Positions 33,028 through 44,958 of a DNA stretch of 64,000 bases are shown one piece after another; the first letter of the stretch is position 1; the number at the start of each line of letters is the position of its first letter. Source of the DNA: Macrothele yani (Eukaryota > Arthropoda > Arachnida > Araneae > Macrothelidae); assembly GCA_039090855.1 (NCBI GenBank), contig CM076999.1, forward strand, positions 116,373,072 through 116,437,071, in the 5' to 3' direction. The notes below the pieces were generated by a model. The model saw only the letters and a list, made by a program, of their open reading frames with translations, did not search any database and was not told where the DNA came from. Made by a program: the position numbers and the translations under genes.

Positions 33028-33335
33028 GTAGACAAAACATTAGAGATAGGGCTGATGGGCAGTTGACATGGGAATTCTCCGCGCAGAATGGAACAGACCC
33101 AAGTAACATTAGAGTGTTATATACATTCAGTAGAAGAAATATTAGAGATAGGGCTGATGGGCAGTTGACATGGGAATCCCCCGTGCGGAGTGGACCAGAC
33201 CCAAGAAACATTAGGCTTTTATATACATTCAGTAGACAAAACATTAGAGATAAGTGTGATGGGCAGTTGACACGGGCACACCCCGCACAGAGGGGAGCAG
33301 ACCCAAACCGAATGGAAGTAATAAATAGGCCTGAC
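33028..33335 (+). repeat. Three 102-bp repeats upstream of a Tc1 gene
   Basis: Copies start at 33028, 33130 and 33232, each with ACATTAGAGATAGGGCTGAT or a variant and GGGCAGTTGACA. Because 102 is a multiple of 3, an open frame of repeated 34-residue blocks results. The third copy runs straight into the 5' leader of the Tc1-like gene at 33,374, so the unit is probably that element's 5' terminal region. Confidence 0.8.
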
Positions 33336-33373
33336 AGAAGAGCTTTCCAACAGTGTATCGCAATCGACGAACA

Positions 33374-33720
33374 TGGCTAAACGTGGTGATCTGAGCTGCT
33401 TTGATCGTGGATGCATTGTCGGTGAAAGACAAATGGAGCATTCTATTACCCAAGTGGAAAGAATCCGAGGGCAACCGTATCAAGTGTGTACCGCGAGTAT
33501 ACCATTGACGGATTTACCAGCGCCCAGAGAGTAGGAGGTGGCCGACTACACGCCACTGATGATCGAGGCCGACATAGACTATCCAGGCTCGTACAGTGTG
33601 ACTGCTTAGAAACGGTTGCGCAAATCACATCCAGGTTAAATGTCGGAGACGCAACAGGCGTCAGCGAGCAAACAGTACGACGCACGCTGCATGATCTAGG
33701 TAACGGAAGCCTACGCTGAA
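33374..33720 (+). pseudogene. Tc1-like transposase N-terminal remnant (family B-like)
   Basis: ATG at 33,374 opens MAKRGDLSCFDRGCIVGERQ, close to MGKTKDLSAFDRGQIVGARR of the gene at 6,581. Frameshifts follow; a later frame has DDRGRHRLSRLVQCDCLETV and SEQTVRRTLHDLG (second DNA-binding half). The sequence stops resembling transposase near 33,720, so the catalytic half is missing. Confidence 0.8.
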
Positions 33721-33799
33721 CCCTTTTGTCAATGTTGTAAACAGTATGAGGGCTCCTTGTGTGAGCAGTATCACTGTTCGTGGTAATCGCACTCCCTTT

Positions 33800-33880
33800 T
33801 AGTCCGTCGGAATCCGTGCCACTTGCTGGATTACCTTTGGACTGCCATGCCCAAGCTTCTTCCTCGTGCGGTGATGGCAT
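33800..33880 (+). repeat. Dispersed repeat shared with 13,435-13,515
   Basis: ACCTTTGGACTGCCATG and TTCTTCCTCGTGCGGTGATG match the earlier copy. Function and family unknown. Confidence 0.55.
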
Positions 33881-34129
33881 TCCTTTTCTGTTGTGTTATT
33901 GATATAGATATTTGCTGATATATATTGATATTTTCTGCGTAATCGATATAGAGGGTGTCTATAAATGAAGTATACAACTTCAGTATGCTATTAAAAAATA
34001 CGATAGAAAAAACTTACTTTAAACGTCAAAAGACGCGGCAAGTGTTAAAGTTTGTTAAGTCAAATGATAGATGGCGCCAAGTGTCTGATGTAATGAAAGA
34101 TCTCGTCAAACACGGAATATAACAGGAAG

Positions 34130-34517
34130 CATTGGCGCACCCACGAAAGGGGCTTTGGGGGCATAAACCCCCTCCAAGGAGATTAAGAACGACGTAAGTC
34201 ACAAATTAAACATTCAAAAATATTATTTTACATATTCAAAAAATTACATAGTGTCTTCTTTCCAAAGCCCCAAAGGGATTAAGAACGATGTACATCACAA
34301 ATTAAACATTCAAAAATTTGTTTTTACATGTTCAAAAAATTACATAGTGTCTTCTGTTACACGGAGTCTTCTCCCCAAAGCCCAAAAGAAATTAAGAGCG
34401 ACGTACGTCACAATCGTATATAAACTCTAGGCGTACACTACATATATGTACACACATTATGTACGTATATTATATATATACAGCCCCCTCCAACAAGAAT
34501 TCCTAGGTGCACCACTG
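34130..34517. mobile_element. hAT MITE with perfect 8-bp TSD
   Basis: The left end CATTGGCGCACCCACG and inverted right end CAGTGGTGCACCTAGG are diverged TIRs. The exact TSD ACAGGAAG lies at 34122-34129 and 34518-34525. The 388-bp body has three partial repeats of GATTAAGAACGACGTAAGTC and ACATAGTGTCTTCT. It interrupts the mariner gene. Confidence 0.93.
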
Positions 34518-34529
34518 ACAGGAAGACCC

Positions 34530-35120
34530 CACACTCCTTTGACGGATCTGTTTCAGCAATGAGTCGGCATTCCATGTTTCTGGCATAGTGAATAAACATA
34601 ACTACCGAATCTGGGGAGCGGAAAATCCCCAGGTAATCGTAGTACACGAGAGAGACAGCTCGAAGGTTTAGGTTTGGGCTGGTCTAATGGAAGGCAGAGT
34701 GATAGGGCCTTTTTTCTTCACTGAATCAACATTAGTACTTAGACATGTTAGAACAATTCGTAATTCCACAACACCAGAATATTCAAGATATCATTTCCCA
34801 GCAAGATGGAGCGCCTCCGCACTGGTCTTTGCATGTACGCAGATCTTTAGACCATCATTTTCCAGGGCATTGGATTGGACGTGCAGATCCGACAGCATGG
34901 CCACCTAGTTCTCCTGATATTACCCATGCGAATTTTTTCTTCGGGGTTTTTTAAGGACATTGTGTGCAAGAAAAAGGTTACACCTATCACTGAGCTCAAA
35001 GAATGCATTACTGCAGCTTTCCTCCTTGTTACACCTGACATTCTGCAGCATACGTATGTAAAACTGAACTATCGTTTAGACATTTTGCGAACAACCAACA
35101 GAGCACACGTGGAAACCTAC
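34530..35120 (+). pseudogene. mariner-type transposase, disabled
   Basis: CFSNESAFHVSG (near 34,545) occupies the first catalytic motif, normally SDES, so the first Asp has become Asn. IISQQDGAPPHWSLHVRRSL (near 34,795) has the second Asp and PPSSPDITHANFFFGVF (near 34,905) the third region. A final frame ends with ILRTTNRAHVET and a stop near 35,121. Frame changes near 34,690 and 34,950. The QQDGAPPHW / SPD.T..DFF pattern marks a mariner-like family common in arthropods. Confidence 0.82.
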
Positions 35121-35245
35121 TGACATTTACAAAAAAAAACTTTAATAGTTACTATGTGTTTTGATATTAAAAGTAATTTGTTATTTATTGTAGGTTTTTT
35201 TTCAATACCATACTGAAATTGTATACTTTATTTGTGGATGTCCGT

Positions 35246-36336
<1,091 letters not shown>

Positions 36337-36344
36337 ATGTCGGT

Positions 36345-37379
36345 ACCAACTATCATTAAACTATGTCGTGTGGCTTTTGCGTTATTCATGATTTTGTGTT
36401 TGACCCATTAATTTTGGAAACCAGTGTAGTTAATCAAACCTTTTGAAACACAAGTTTTCCCGAGAACCACTCTTATTACCAGTAACTTTTCATCAAATGG
36501 AGACGGAAAATTGAGAACTGAATTTTCCCGTTAATGCCCGAACGGAATCACGGAAATGGTTCCCTGAAAATTCTTTTTTTTTTTTCGATAACACCTCTTT
36601 ATAAAGGCAAATTTTCCGTATAAACCGGAGAAAAATGAATAGGAATATTTCTGTCAATTCACGTATTCCTTGGAATTCAAGTTTCCCCCTTTATTTCACA
36701 GAAAACGTTGAATCCTAAATAAGCACCGTTACTTTACCAAAGAAATCACGGAAAACGGTTCGTGAAATTTAAGAATTCAAAGACACATCTTTTTCTTTTT
36801 ATGAAAGAAAACAACTCAGCATTTGTTTCATTCTCTGAGTAATCGGTGAAAGAAATAGGCGTAGCCGTTTTTTGTTTCTTTTTCGAAAGTGGACACAATT
36901 GTTTTTTTCCAAATTGCAAATTTCTTTTAGAGGCTGGATCTTCAAAAGTCGGAAATTGAGGTTTTGTGAGAACTAATTTTATATTCTATTCGCGAAAATC
37001 TTGGTGTTATATACGTTTTTAAACGCGTATTTTAAATAGTTAAATATCCAAACACAGGCAGTAAGTATAGATAAAGTTTAACGAATTTTTTACAGAAATA
37101 AATCCGTACGTAGTCTCTCTCTCTCTCTCTCTCTGTCTTTCCTAAAGAAACAATTAATTCGAAAGAAAAAGTTGTTGAAGAATTCTGGACAACTCATACA
37201 AATGAAATAACCAAAATATCTTGCAATGGAATTGATTATTAGCGACTTATCCATCATTGAAAAAGAGAAATGAGGTATTTAAGTATTTTAAACTAAATCG
37301 TGAATTTTCTGTGTCATGGAATTTTAATAAAACCAAGATAACCAACTCAAAATATTACGGAATTATTCATATGAACTTT
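36345..37379. other. No gene seen; short (TC)n at 37,112
   Basis: AT-rich sequence. Several TTCCGT/ACGGAA-bearing stretches (36,480-36,780) loosely recall the array at 10,845-11,440. A (TC)n tract lies at 37,112-37,134. Confidence 0.4.
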
Positions 37380-38412
37380 CTGTTACGAGAAACTGTGAAT
37401 ATGTAGAATTTTCTTTTGTTTTAAATATGTAGAATTTTCATTTGTTTTGACCATGTAGAATTTTTATTTGTTTTGAATATGTAAAAGTTTCATTTGTTCT
37501 GAATATGTAGAACTTCGCACTACGGAATTATACATATGAACTTAGTAGTCTGAGAAACCTTGAATATGTAAGATTTTCACTTGTTTTAAATATATAGAAT
37601 TTTCATTTGTTTTGAATATGTAGAACTTTCATTCGGTTTGAGTATGTAGAATTTTTATTTGTTTTGAATATATAGAATTTTCATATTACAGAATTATACA
37701 TATGAACTTACTGGTATAAGAAACCCTGAATATGTAGAATTTTCATTTGTTTTGAATATGTAAAAATTTTCATTTGTTTTAAATATGTAGAATTTTCATT
37801 TGTTTTCATATATGTAGAATTTTTATTTGGTTTGAATGTCTAGAATTTGTCTCTGTTTTGAATATATAAAATTTTCATTTGTTTGGAACAAGTGGAATTT
37901 TCATTTGTTTTGAATATGTAGAATTTTCATAATACGGAATTATACGAATGAACTTACTGGTCTGAGAAACCTTGAATATGTAGAATTTTCATTTGTTTGG
38001 GACAAGTGGAAATTTTCACTTGTTTTGAATATGTAGAATTTTCATAATACGGAATTATACGAATGAACTTACTGGTCTGAGAAACCTTGAAAATGTAGAA
38101 TTTTCGTAATACGGAATTATACGAATGAACTTACTGGTCTGAGAAACCTTGAATATGTAGAATTTTCATAATACGGAATTATACGAATGAACTTACTGGT
38201 CTGAGAAACCTTGAATATGTAGAATTTTCATTTGTTTGGGACAAGTGGAATTTTCACTTGTTTTGAATATGTAGAATTTTCATAATACGGAATTATACGA
38301 ATGAACTTACTGGTCTGAGAAACCTTGAATATGTAGAATTTTCATAATACGGAATTATACGAATGAACTTACTGGTCTGAGAAACCTTGAATATGTAGAA
38401 TTTTCATTTGTT
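37380..38412 (+). repeat. Complex minisatellite (TTGAATATGTAGAATTTTCA)
   Basis: Short units of about 25 bp (GAATATGTAGAATTTTCATT) alternate with a longer block containing ACGGAATTATACGAATGAAC and TTACTGGTCTGAGAAACC. Toward the right end the longer block repeats almost exactly at 38,109-38,380. Confidence 0.9.
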
Positions 38413-38619
38413 TTAGGATCGTAGTTTTCCCGGATTCTCCAGCGCCTGTGAGAAATAGAAAAAAAAGGTAAACATTAAGGATTTTTTCGATGTCTCTCCA
38501 ACACAAGAATAATTTTTAAAATATCGCTGACGAATTATTATACATACCCAGGTGAGTAAGTAGCATGAGGAATCATCTGCCTCCGGGCCCTGAAAACTCA
38601 GGGGCCCCTTGTATTTGGG

Positions 38620-38715
38620 GGGGGTGTTAACGACAACCGTGAGCACCTCGATGGACTATTTGCAGTCGCCCGTTCCTAATTCAGGGACACTGGTTCCAGG
38701 TAGGGGGAATGCAGA
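38620..38715 (-). mobile_element. SINE family 1 fragment
   Basis: TTAACGACAACCGTGAGCAC and GTCGCCCGTTCCTAATTCAG match the tail-side body of family 1 on the minus strand. The head and A-tail are missing; more diverged than other copies. Confidence 0.75.
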
Positions 38716-38852
38716 AGCTCAGTTTACGACGTGATGGTGCCCACGGTAAAGGATCTGGGTCCACTCTTTTTCAGAAAATACAGACTTTGTGGAAAGGTCA
38801 CACTATAATTTTTTTCGTTTAATTGTCTCTACTTCACCACTTAAAACATTAC

Positions 38853-39449
38853 CAGGGCCGTGGAAAGCGAGCTCGGGCCTCAGTGCAATAAAATCTCCGG
38901 GCTCCCCCACCTCGGCTCCTCCACTAACCATCCACATATTCCATATTTCCGTTTCTTCCCCCCGCCCCCCACCATTCCCCTACTTCCCGACAACCCGACC
39001 GGTTGCAACTCTTCAATCTTTTTTTTGCGGTGGATAAACAAGTTTTTTAAAAAATTAAAGTAAAATTAAATTAAAAAGAAATAAAAAAAAAATAACATGT
39101 TTTAATGTGTATTATAGTAGTAGTAGTACATGTAAATCAAATATTGTATATATCTACAAAATTTTATTTTAAAAACATTTTCGAAACAACACTTTTATTT
39201 CTTTTATTGTATTTAAAGCAAGTTTTGACTTTATTATATTTTTTACAGTTATGACATAAATTACGCATTTTTACGCGTATTTTACGCGTCACGTAGAAAA
39301 CATTTTTTTACGTGTGACTTCCCAACCCAGGTGACGGTATAGCTTGAAAAATATTCGGACACCACTAAATAATAATTAGAAAAAAATTACTTTAAAAACG
39401 GGCTCTGGGCTCCGTTAAGCACCCCTCCCCCCCCGTTTCGTCAGGCCTG
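38853..39449. mobile_element. Possible hAT-type non-autonomous element
   Basis: It starts CAGGGCCGTGG and ends ...CAGGCCTG. Possible TSD AACATTAC / AATATTAT (6 of 8). The interior has GGGCTCC/GGGCTCTGGGC motifs near each end like other hAT MITEs. TIR match is short. Confidence 0.45.
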
Positions 39450-40984
39450 AATATTATCTATCGTACAATCAGTCAGTTGAACTCGTAGCACTGTGACTTT
39501 TAAGTCTTAATCACCGGATAGCTAGCACACAAAAATCTTTAATTATACACTGAATAAAATTAGACGACCCAACGACCAGAAGAGAGATTTCAACTACTCA
39601 CATAAATGGTCTTTATTGGTTGCTCCAGGAAAAGCATAAACATGCTATACGGTACTTCATAAATAATCAAAGACGATCACGTCCACATCAGTTGCAATAC
39701 TGAACCTTTATCGACTTAGGTTCGACTTGTTTACATCCAACAACAATAATTTGCGGCAGTACATTACGTATCACATACCGCGACAACGCAAACCACACCA
39801 CCACACTTTTTCGCTGCTTGCTTCAATATTATATATCTCTCGTTCTTATCTGTCAACACGCACACGTCACGCACTCTGATTTCAAAACTGTTGCCAGTAC
39901 CATTCAGCGAGTGAGAAAATAGGACGTTAAGTTAGAAAACGCTTAAAGAGAGTGAACTCAAGTTTACGTAGAGAAAGAAACTACAAACAAAAGTTAAATT
40001 AGAGTGTACGCCATAACACACACACACACACACACTGAATCACTCTTTAGTGTCACGCCAGGGTAGGGAGATTAAGCACTGACCATCTGGAGTCTCGGTT
40101 TTGGACACAGACAAGCGTCGTCACTCTCGAGGGACACTTCTGTGGAACATGTCTCATTTGCGTATCCTTTAAAGAATGAAAATTTTTATCATTAAAAAAA
40201 AACAACGTAAAGTTTTATCTATGACTATTTTGATAAATGAAAAGCTGAAAACTGATAGGAAAGAAGCTCCTAACTGCAGTCCTGCTCCTCTCAAGGTCAA
40301 GCATTCGCATTCAGGCAGATGCTGAGCAGCTTCACTCTACGCTATAGTTTCTCTTGGGCACCAAACCTCTCAAGCCCTGACCTCCCCCAGTTTCTGGCGT
40401 GACATTCAAATGTAAGGAGGGGGGGGGGCACCTTTAGACAACGAATATATTCGTTGATTCGTAGGAAGTTGTTATTCACTTTATGTGAACGAAAAGATGC
40501 AAATTTACCCGTTTCCTCATTGGAATTAGGTAAATTTCAAAATATCACTATTAAAAGCAAAATTTGTGGGGTACAATAGCCATTTTCTATACTTTGTAGG
40601 TACAAGTGATCAGGAAATAACAGTTATTGTAACTCAGGGGCAAAAATTGTGTTGCAGTCACAATTTTTGTCCCTGAGTTCGGTTGAAATCTGAAAATAGA
40701 CGAGTTTTGTAAAAGGTATGTAAAATGATTATGTATGATGCTATTAATTTTCTCTTCGTAAAATTTTAGAAACGTAACGATTTTGTATTTCTTTCCTAAA
40801 AATTAAATTATTAACTTCTTTCTAGAATGCAAAGTAAATTTCCATACTTAATGCATACCAGAAGCTTCTGAGATGGCAACGAACTCTTCTAACTACAGTG
40901 CGCATTAACTTCACAACATATGACTCTCTTTATTTCTAATTCCTCGTATTCCCTCGTAGAACGAGGGAATGTGAACTCCCATAT
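39450..40984. other. No gene seen; (CA)n and a 21-bp hairpin
   Basis: It contains (CA)n at 40,018-40,035 and a G-run at 40,419-40,429. An inverted repeat CTCAGGGGCAAAAATTGTG / CACAATTTTTGTCCCTGAG lies at 40,631-40,679 with a 7-base loop. No coding evidence. Confidence 0.45.
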
Positions 40985-41193
40985 GTATGGCTTTTATCGA
41001 TTATGTACCTTTGATTTCGTGGAACCATCAGCAGTTACGATGGCTTTGAAATCCTGCTGTACTGAAGATGCATACATTAGCATTATTAATAACATCTATG
41101 GAAATGTAGTTGCAAAGTTTCGGCTTTTTGAAAATACAGCACCCATAAAAATTGGAAAGGGAGTGAGACAAGGTGACACCATATCTCCCAAAT

Positions 41194-41392
41194 CTTTTTT
41201 TTATTTTTTATTGAAGGTTTAACGGCCACCGTGAGCACCTCAATGGGCTAGGTCACTGGTTCCAGGGAAAGGAAAGAGCCAGTGCCGTAAAACAAACACA
41301 ACATCCATGCCTCACCAGAGATTCGAACCCGGACTATTCTCTGACTGAGGGTCATAAGCCAGGGCTTAGACAACTGGGCCACAGGGGCGGCC
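41194..41392 (-). mobile_element. SINE family 1 copy inside RTE
   Basis: T-run then TTTAACGGCCACCGTGAGCA on the left and GGGGCGGCC on the right (minus orientation). Flanks CCAAATCTT / CCAAACTCTT look like a decayed TSD. It has an internal deletion: CAATGGGCTAGGTCACTGG skips part of the body. Confidence 0.85.
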
Positions 41393-41427
41393 CCAAACTC
41401 TTCAATGCCACATTGCAAAGTGTCTTT

Positions 41428-41654
41428 AGCAGCCGCCTCGGTGGCGCAGTGGTCTAAGCGATGTCTTCTGATCACTCGTCTGAACGGGGTCCGGGTTCGA
41501 ATCCCGTTTAAGCATGGATGTTGTGTTTGTCTTACGGCACTGGCTCTCTCCCTTACCTGGAACCAGTGACCGTAAATTAGGGACGGGCGACTGCTTATAG
41601 CCCATTGAGTTGCTCACGGTGGTTGTTAAACCTCAATAAAGAAAAAAAAAAAAA
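41428..41654 (+). mobile_element. SINE family 1 copy, TSD GTGTCTTT
   Basis: The head GCCTCGGTGGCGCAGTGGTC and GGGTTCGAATCCCG are the box A and B regions; the tail is AATAAAG then A-run ending 41,654. Exact TSD GTGTCTTT at 41420-41427 and 41655-41662. Confidence 0.92.
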
Positions 41655-41710
41655 GTGTCTTTCTATAATTGAACTGAACTGGGAAAACAAGGGAAATTTA
41701 TTCACACGGA

Positions 41711-41950
41711 GTTTTTTTATTTTTTTTTTTTTTTTTTGATTGGAGGTTAAATGACCACCGTGAGCAACTCAATGGGCTATAAGCTGTCGCCCGTCCCTAA
41801 TTTAGGGTCACTAGTTGCAGGGAAAGGAGACAGCCAGTGCCGTAAGACAAACACAACATCCATGCCTCACTGGGATCCGAACCCGGACCCATCTCGGACG
41901 AATGATCAGAAGACATCGCTTAGACCACTGCGCCACCGGGGGGGGGGGGG
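41711..41950 (-). mobile_element. SINE family 1 copy, TSD CACACGGA
   Basis: T-run at 41,712-41,736 then the body on the minus strand; head region CCACTGCGCCACCGGGG at the right, followed by a G-run. Exact TSD CACACGGA at 41703-41710 and 41951-41958. Confidence 0.9.
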
Positions 41951-41958
41951 CACACGGA

Positions 41959-42799
41959 AAATGTATTCACACACTGTTCTTTCTTTTTTTTTTTTTTTTT
42001 ATGCTCCTGAGAGAAGGAAATTACTCCCTGATACGACCATTCTGGGAAAGCACACGCCCTCTCTGTCCTCCCGGTGCCTACGGCCTTGGTGCTGCCAGGA
42101 GGTACAAATTTGCGATAGTCAACGGAAAAAACCGCGGCAAACAAAAGCTTATACATTTTAAAGAAAATGTCTTTTATTGTGCTTAAACAAATCGTTAATG
42201 CTTCCCGATCTTTCCTGAAATTCATGAAATTCATTGCAATCATGTTCTCAATAAACACGAGTTTAGCTAAAGCTCATCTTCATTTCATTTCTCTTATTGT
42301 TTTTATCTTCCTGGCTTCGAGTGATCATGTACCTGAAGTGCTGTTACACGAGATAGCGAACGGGAGACCTGCATATCTGGAGGGGTGGTGGTAGTGTTGA
42401 TATCGGGCAATCTTTATCGATATGTAGGCATGCTGTTTTAAGACCATTATCAGGTGGCCTCCAGCAGACAAACAGCGATCATCCGGAACTAATTGTGATA
42501 ACATTCATATCATCTCCTGAGCTCGTTCTCTAAGATTATTTGGTGAAACGCAACGAAAGAGGAGGCTTAATGATCCTCCTTTTCAAGTGACGAAGCGATG
42601 ACAAGTTGGTCACCTAGAGTTATTTTTGGCGAGCAGCTGGGACCGATAGCAGAACACTGGCGTCAGCTAACTGGATGAACAAAATAAAAACGAAACGGAA
42701 AACTCATCTATAAATAATGTGACCGGCGGTGGAATTTCTTAACATTTAGCACCTGCTTGCAAACAGGAGCAACCCATGGGAAAATGTCCCGATGAAAGG
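41959..42799. other. No gene seen; poly-T at 41,983
   Basis: A T-run at 41,983-42,000 may be the tail of another retroposed sequence on the minus strand, but I recognise no SINE body. A 75-codon frame at 42,167-42,394 is hydrophobic and has no known domain. Confidence 0.4.
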
Positions 42800-43465
42800 G
42801 ATCAGCATAAGAGGCCACCGTGGCGTTGCCCTCAAGTCGGCTTGTACAAGGGTGAGTCATAAGTCACTGTGGCGTTACTCTCAGTCGGCTTGTACCAAGG
42901 TGAGTCATAAGTCACCGTGGCGTTACCCTCAAGTCAAGTCAGCTTGCACCAGGGTGAGTCATAAATCACCGTGGCGTTATCTTCAAGTAGGCTTGTACCA
43001 GGGTGAGTCATAAGTCACCGTGGCGTTACTCTCAGTCGGCTTGACCCAGGGTGAGTCATACCTTCAAGTCGGCTTGAAAGTATGACTCACCTCATAAGTC
43101 ACCGTGGCGTTACCTTCAAGTCGAAATTCAGGGTGAGTCATAAGTCACCGTGGAGTTACCTTCAAGTCGAAATTCAGGGTGAGTCATAAGTCACAGTGGC
43201 TTTACCTTCAATTCGGCTTGTACCAGGGTGAGTCATAAGTCACCGTAGCGTTACTCTCAGTCGGCTTGTACCAAGGTGAGTCACCGTGGCGTTACCTTCA
43301 AGTCGGCTTGTACCAGGGTGAGTCATAAGTCACCGTGGCGTCATATTCAAGTCGAAATTCAGGGTGAGTCATAAGTCACCGTGGAGTTACCTTCAAGTCG
43401 AAATTCAGGGTGAGTCATAAGTCACAGTGGCTTTATCTTCAAGTCGGCTTGTACCAGGGTAAGTC
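42800..43465 (+). repeat. About 50-bp minisatellite (GGTGAGTCATAAGTCACCGT)
   Basis: Roughly a dozen units of GGTGAGTCATAAGTCACCGT, GGCGTTACC, TCAAGTCGGCTTGTACCA with variants (GTCGAAATTCAGG). One unit near 43,060-43,080 is locally inverted (TCAAGTCGGCTTGAAAGTAT). Confidence 0.9.
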
Positions 43466-44201
43466 ATAAGTTCGTAGCAGTTCGCGGTACAGATGCAGAA
43501 GCTCTGCAGTATACATGCGCAGTAAGGTGGAATGTGTTCCACGCCTGACTGGGGGACGAGCTCCGCTGTTTATACAGGTAGGCATGCTTGGGCCACAACA
43601 CGTGTGTGCCGCTCGTACGAAACGAGAATGTCGGAGTAGAAATTTATTGTTCGTCTGCTCCAACGCCATTATTGGGAAAAAGGGCTGAACGCGACAGCTG
43701 CCCCGAAGGAAATTTGTAGTGTTGAAGGTGAGAGGACAGCGTACCCTGCAACAGCGAGAAAATGATTCCAACTCTTCCTGTCCGGAGACACAGAGCTCGT
43801 GGACAAATTCGAAGTGTGGGAGACCAATCACCACAAACACCGAAGCCCTGCATCAAGCTGTTGAACAGCATCGATGAAGCAGCACACGACGATTAACAGA
43901 GGAGGTCCATGCATCACAAACCACCATCGTTCGTCACTAACACCAGCTCGGTTTTCACTCCAGACGTTCGTGAATGGTTGGTTCTCCATGAGTTGTGCCC
44001 AAAGCAAGCTGAGAAGCGTGTCATTCTGTGTCGAGAATTGCTGCAAAATCTACGTTACGACCGGTTGTGGCGGAGAATCGTAACGAATGATGAGAAGTGG
44101 GTGTTCCAACGTTATCCTGATACCGGAAACCAATAGCTGCGGCCATGGGATGAGGTTCAAGCAGTGATTCAAAGAGGGCGTTTTGAAATGAAGACAATGT
44201 T

Positions 44202-44958
44202 ACAAATAAATAACCACTTATGGATCTAAATACCATGACGTACCTTATAATCCATAGCTGATACGAAGCACATTGTTGATGTGTCAATTAACTTTCTTTA
44301 TTGACACACTGACGAGTCCCAACTATTTCGCGATTTTTCCCATTACAACTCCATTGGTAGTTTAAACTTCTGGCTTTATTCTCTCATTATTCTCCCATTA
44401 AAAATGAGATAATAAAGCCAGAAGTCTCATTAAAAATGAGATAATAAAGCCAGAAGTCTAATTAAAAATGAGATAATAAAGCCAGAAGTCTCATTAAAAA
44501 TGAGAGAATAAAGCCAGAAGTCTCATTAAAAATGACAGAATAAAGCCAGAAGTCTCATTAAAAATGAGAGAATAAAGCCAGAAGCCTCATTAAAAATGAG
44601 ATAATAAAGCCAGAAGTCTCATTAAAAATGAGATAATAAAGCCAGAAGTCTCATTAAAAATGAGAGAATAAAGCCAGAAGCCTCATTAAAAATGAGATAA
44701 TAAAGCCAGAAGTTTCGCCTCCCAATGGAGTTGTCATTGGAAGAATCGTGGCATGGTTGGGACTCGTCAGTGTGTCCACAAAGAAAGTGAATTGACACAC
44801 CAACAATGTGCTTCGTATCAGATCTGGATTACAAGGTACGTAATGGTATTTAGATCCATAAGTAGATATTTATTTGTAACTATAGAATTTTCGGTGTGAA
44901 TAATCAATGTATGACCAGGAAACACAGATATTTGGGTTCATATAAGATATTTACTAGT
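44202..44958. mobile_element. Foldback element with 14-bp TSD and internal minisatellite
   Basis: Inverted arms of about 180 bp (44,200-44,388 and 44,705-44,879) share ACTTATGGATCTAAATACCA, ATACGAAGCACATTGTTG, ACACACTGACGAGTCCCAAC and AACTCCATTGG. Exact 14-bp TSD ATGAAGACAATGTT at 44188-44201 and 44959-44972. The right arm is followed by 79 bp with no left-hand partner. Family not recognised. Confidence 0.85.
44396..44714 (+). repeat. 32-bp minisatellite, about 10 units
   Basis: CATTAAAAATGAGATAATAA followed by AGCCAGAAGTCT, repeating every 32 bp with few changes. It fills the loop of the foldback element and includes the inner end of the inverted arm. Confidence 0.93.

Larger units (their letters stand above)
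33951..35243 (+). mobile_element. mariner-type element with long TIRs
   Basis: Left GTCTATAAATGAAGTATACA and inverted right ATCCACAAATAAAGTATACA begin TIRs of about 60 bp that continue through TTCAGTATG.TATT. TA flanks the left (33949-33950); at the right the TA appears only after the hAT element at 35,246 is removed. Nested hAT MITE at 34,130-34,517. Confidence 0.82.
40985..41705 (+). pseudogene. Old RTE LINE fragment broken by three SINEs
   Basis: ATGGCTTTTATCGATTATG then EPSAVTMALKSC, DAYISIINNIYGN, and KIGKGVRQGDTISPK match the RT of the copies at 28.5 kb and 59-61 kb, with more substitutions. Remaining pieces lie at 41,393-41,427 (ACTCTTCAATGCCACATTG) and 41,655-41,705 (AACTGGGAAAACAAGGG), between SINE insertions. 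Both RTE ends are missing. Confidence 0.85.

Noticed and set aside
32916..33380. Repeat-containing protein of 154 codons
   Set aside because: It is a fusion of a mariner C-terminal relic with three 102-bp repeats of a Tc1 leader; codon phase is due to the unit length.
42167..42394. Small hydrophobic secreted or membrane protein
   Set aside because: AT-rich sequence gives hydrophobic codons by chance. No conserved motif, and the surroundings are repeats.
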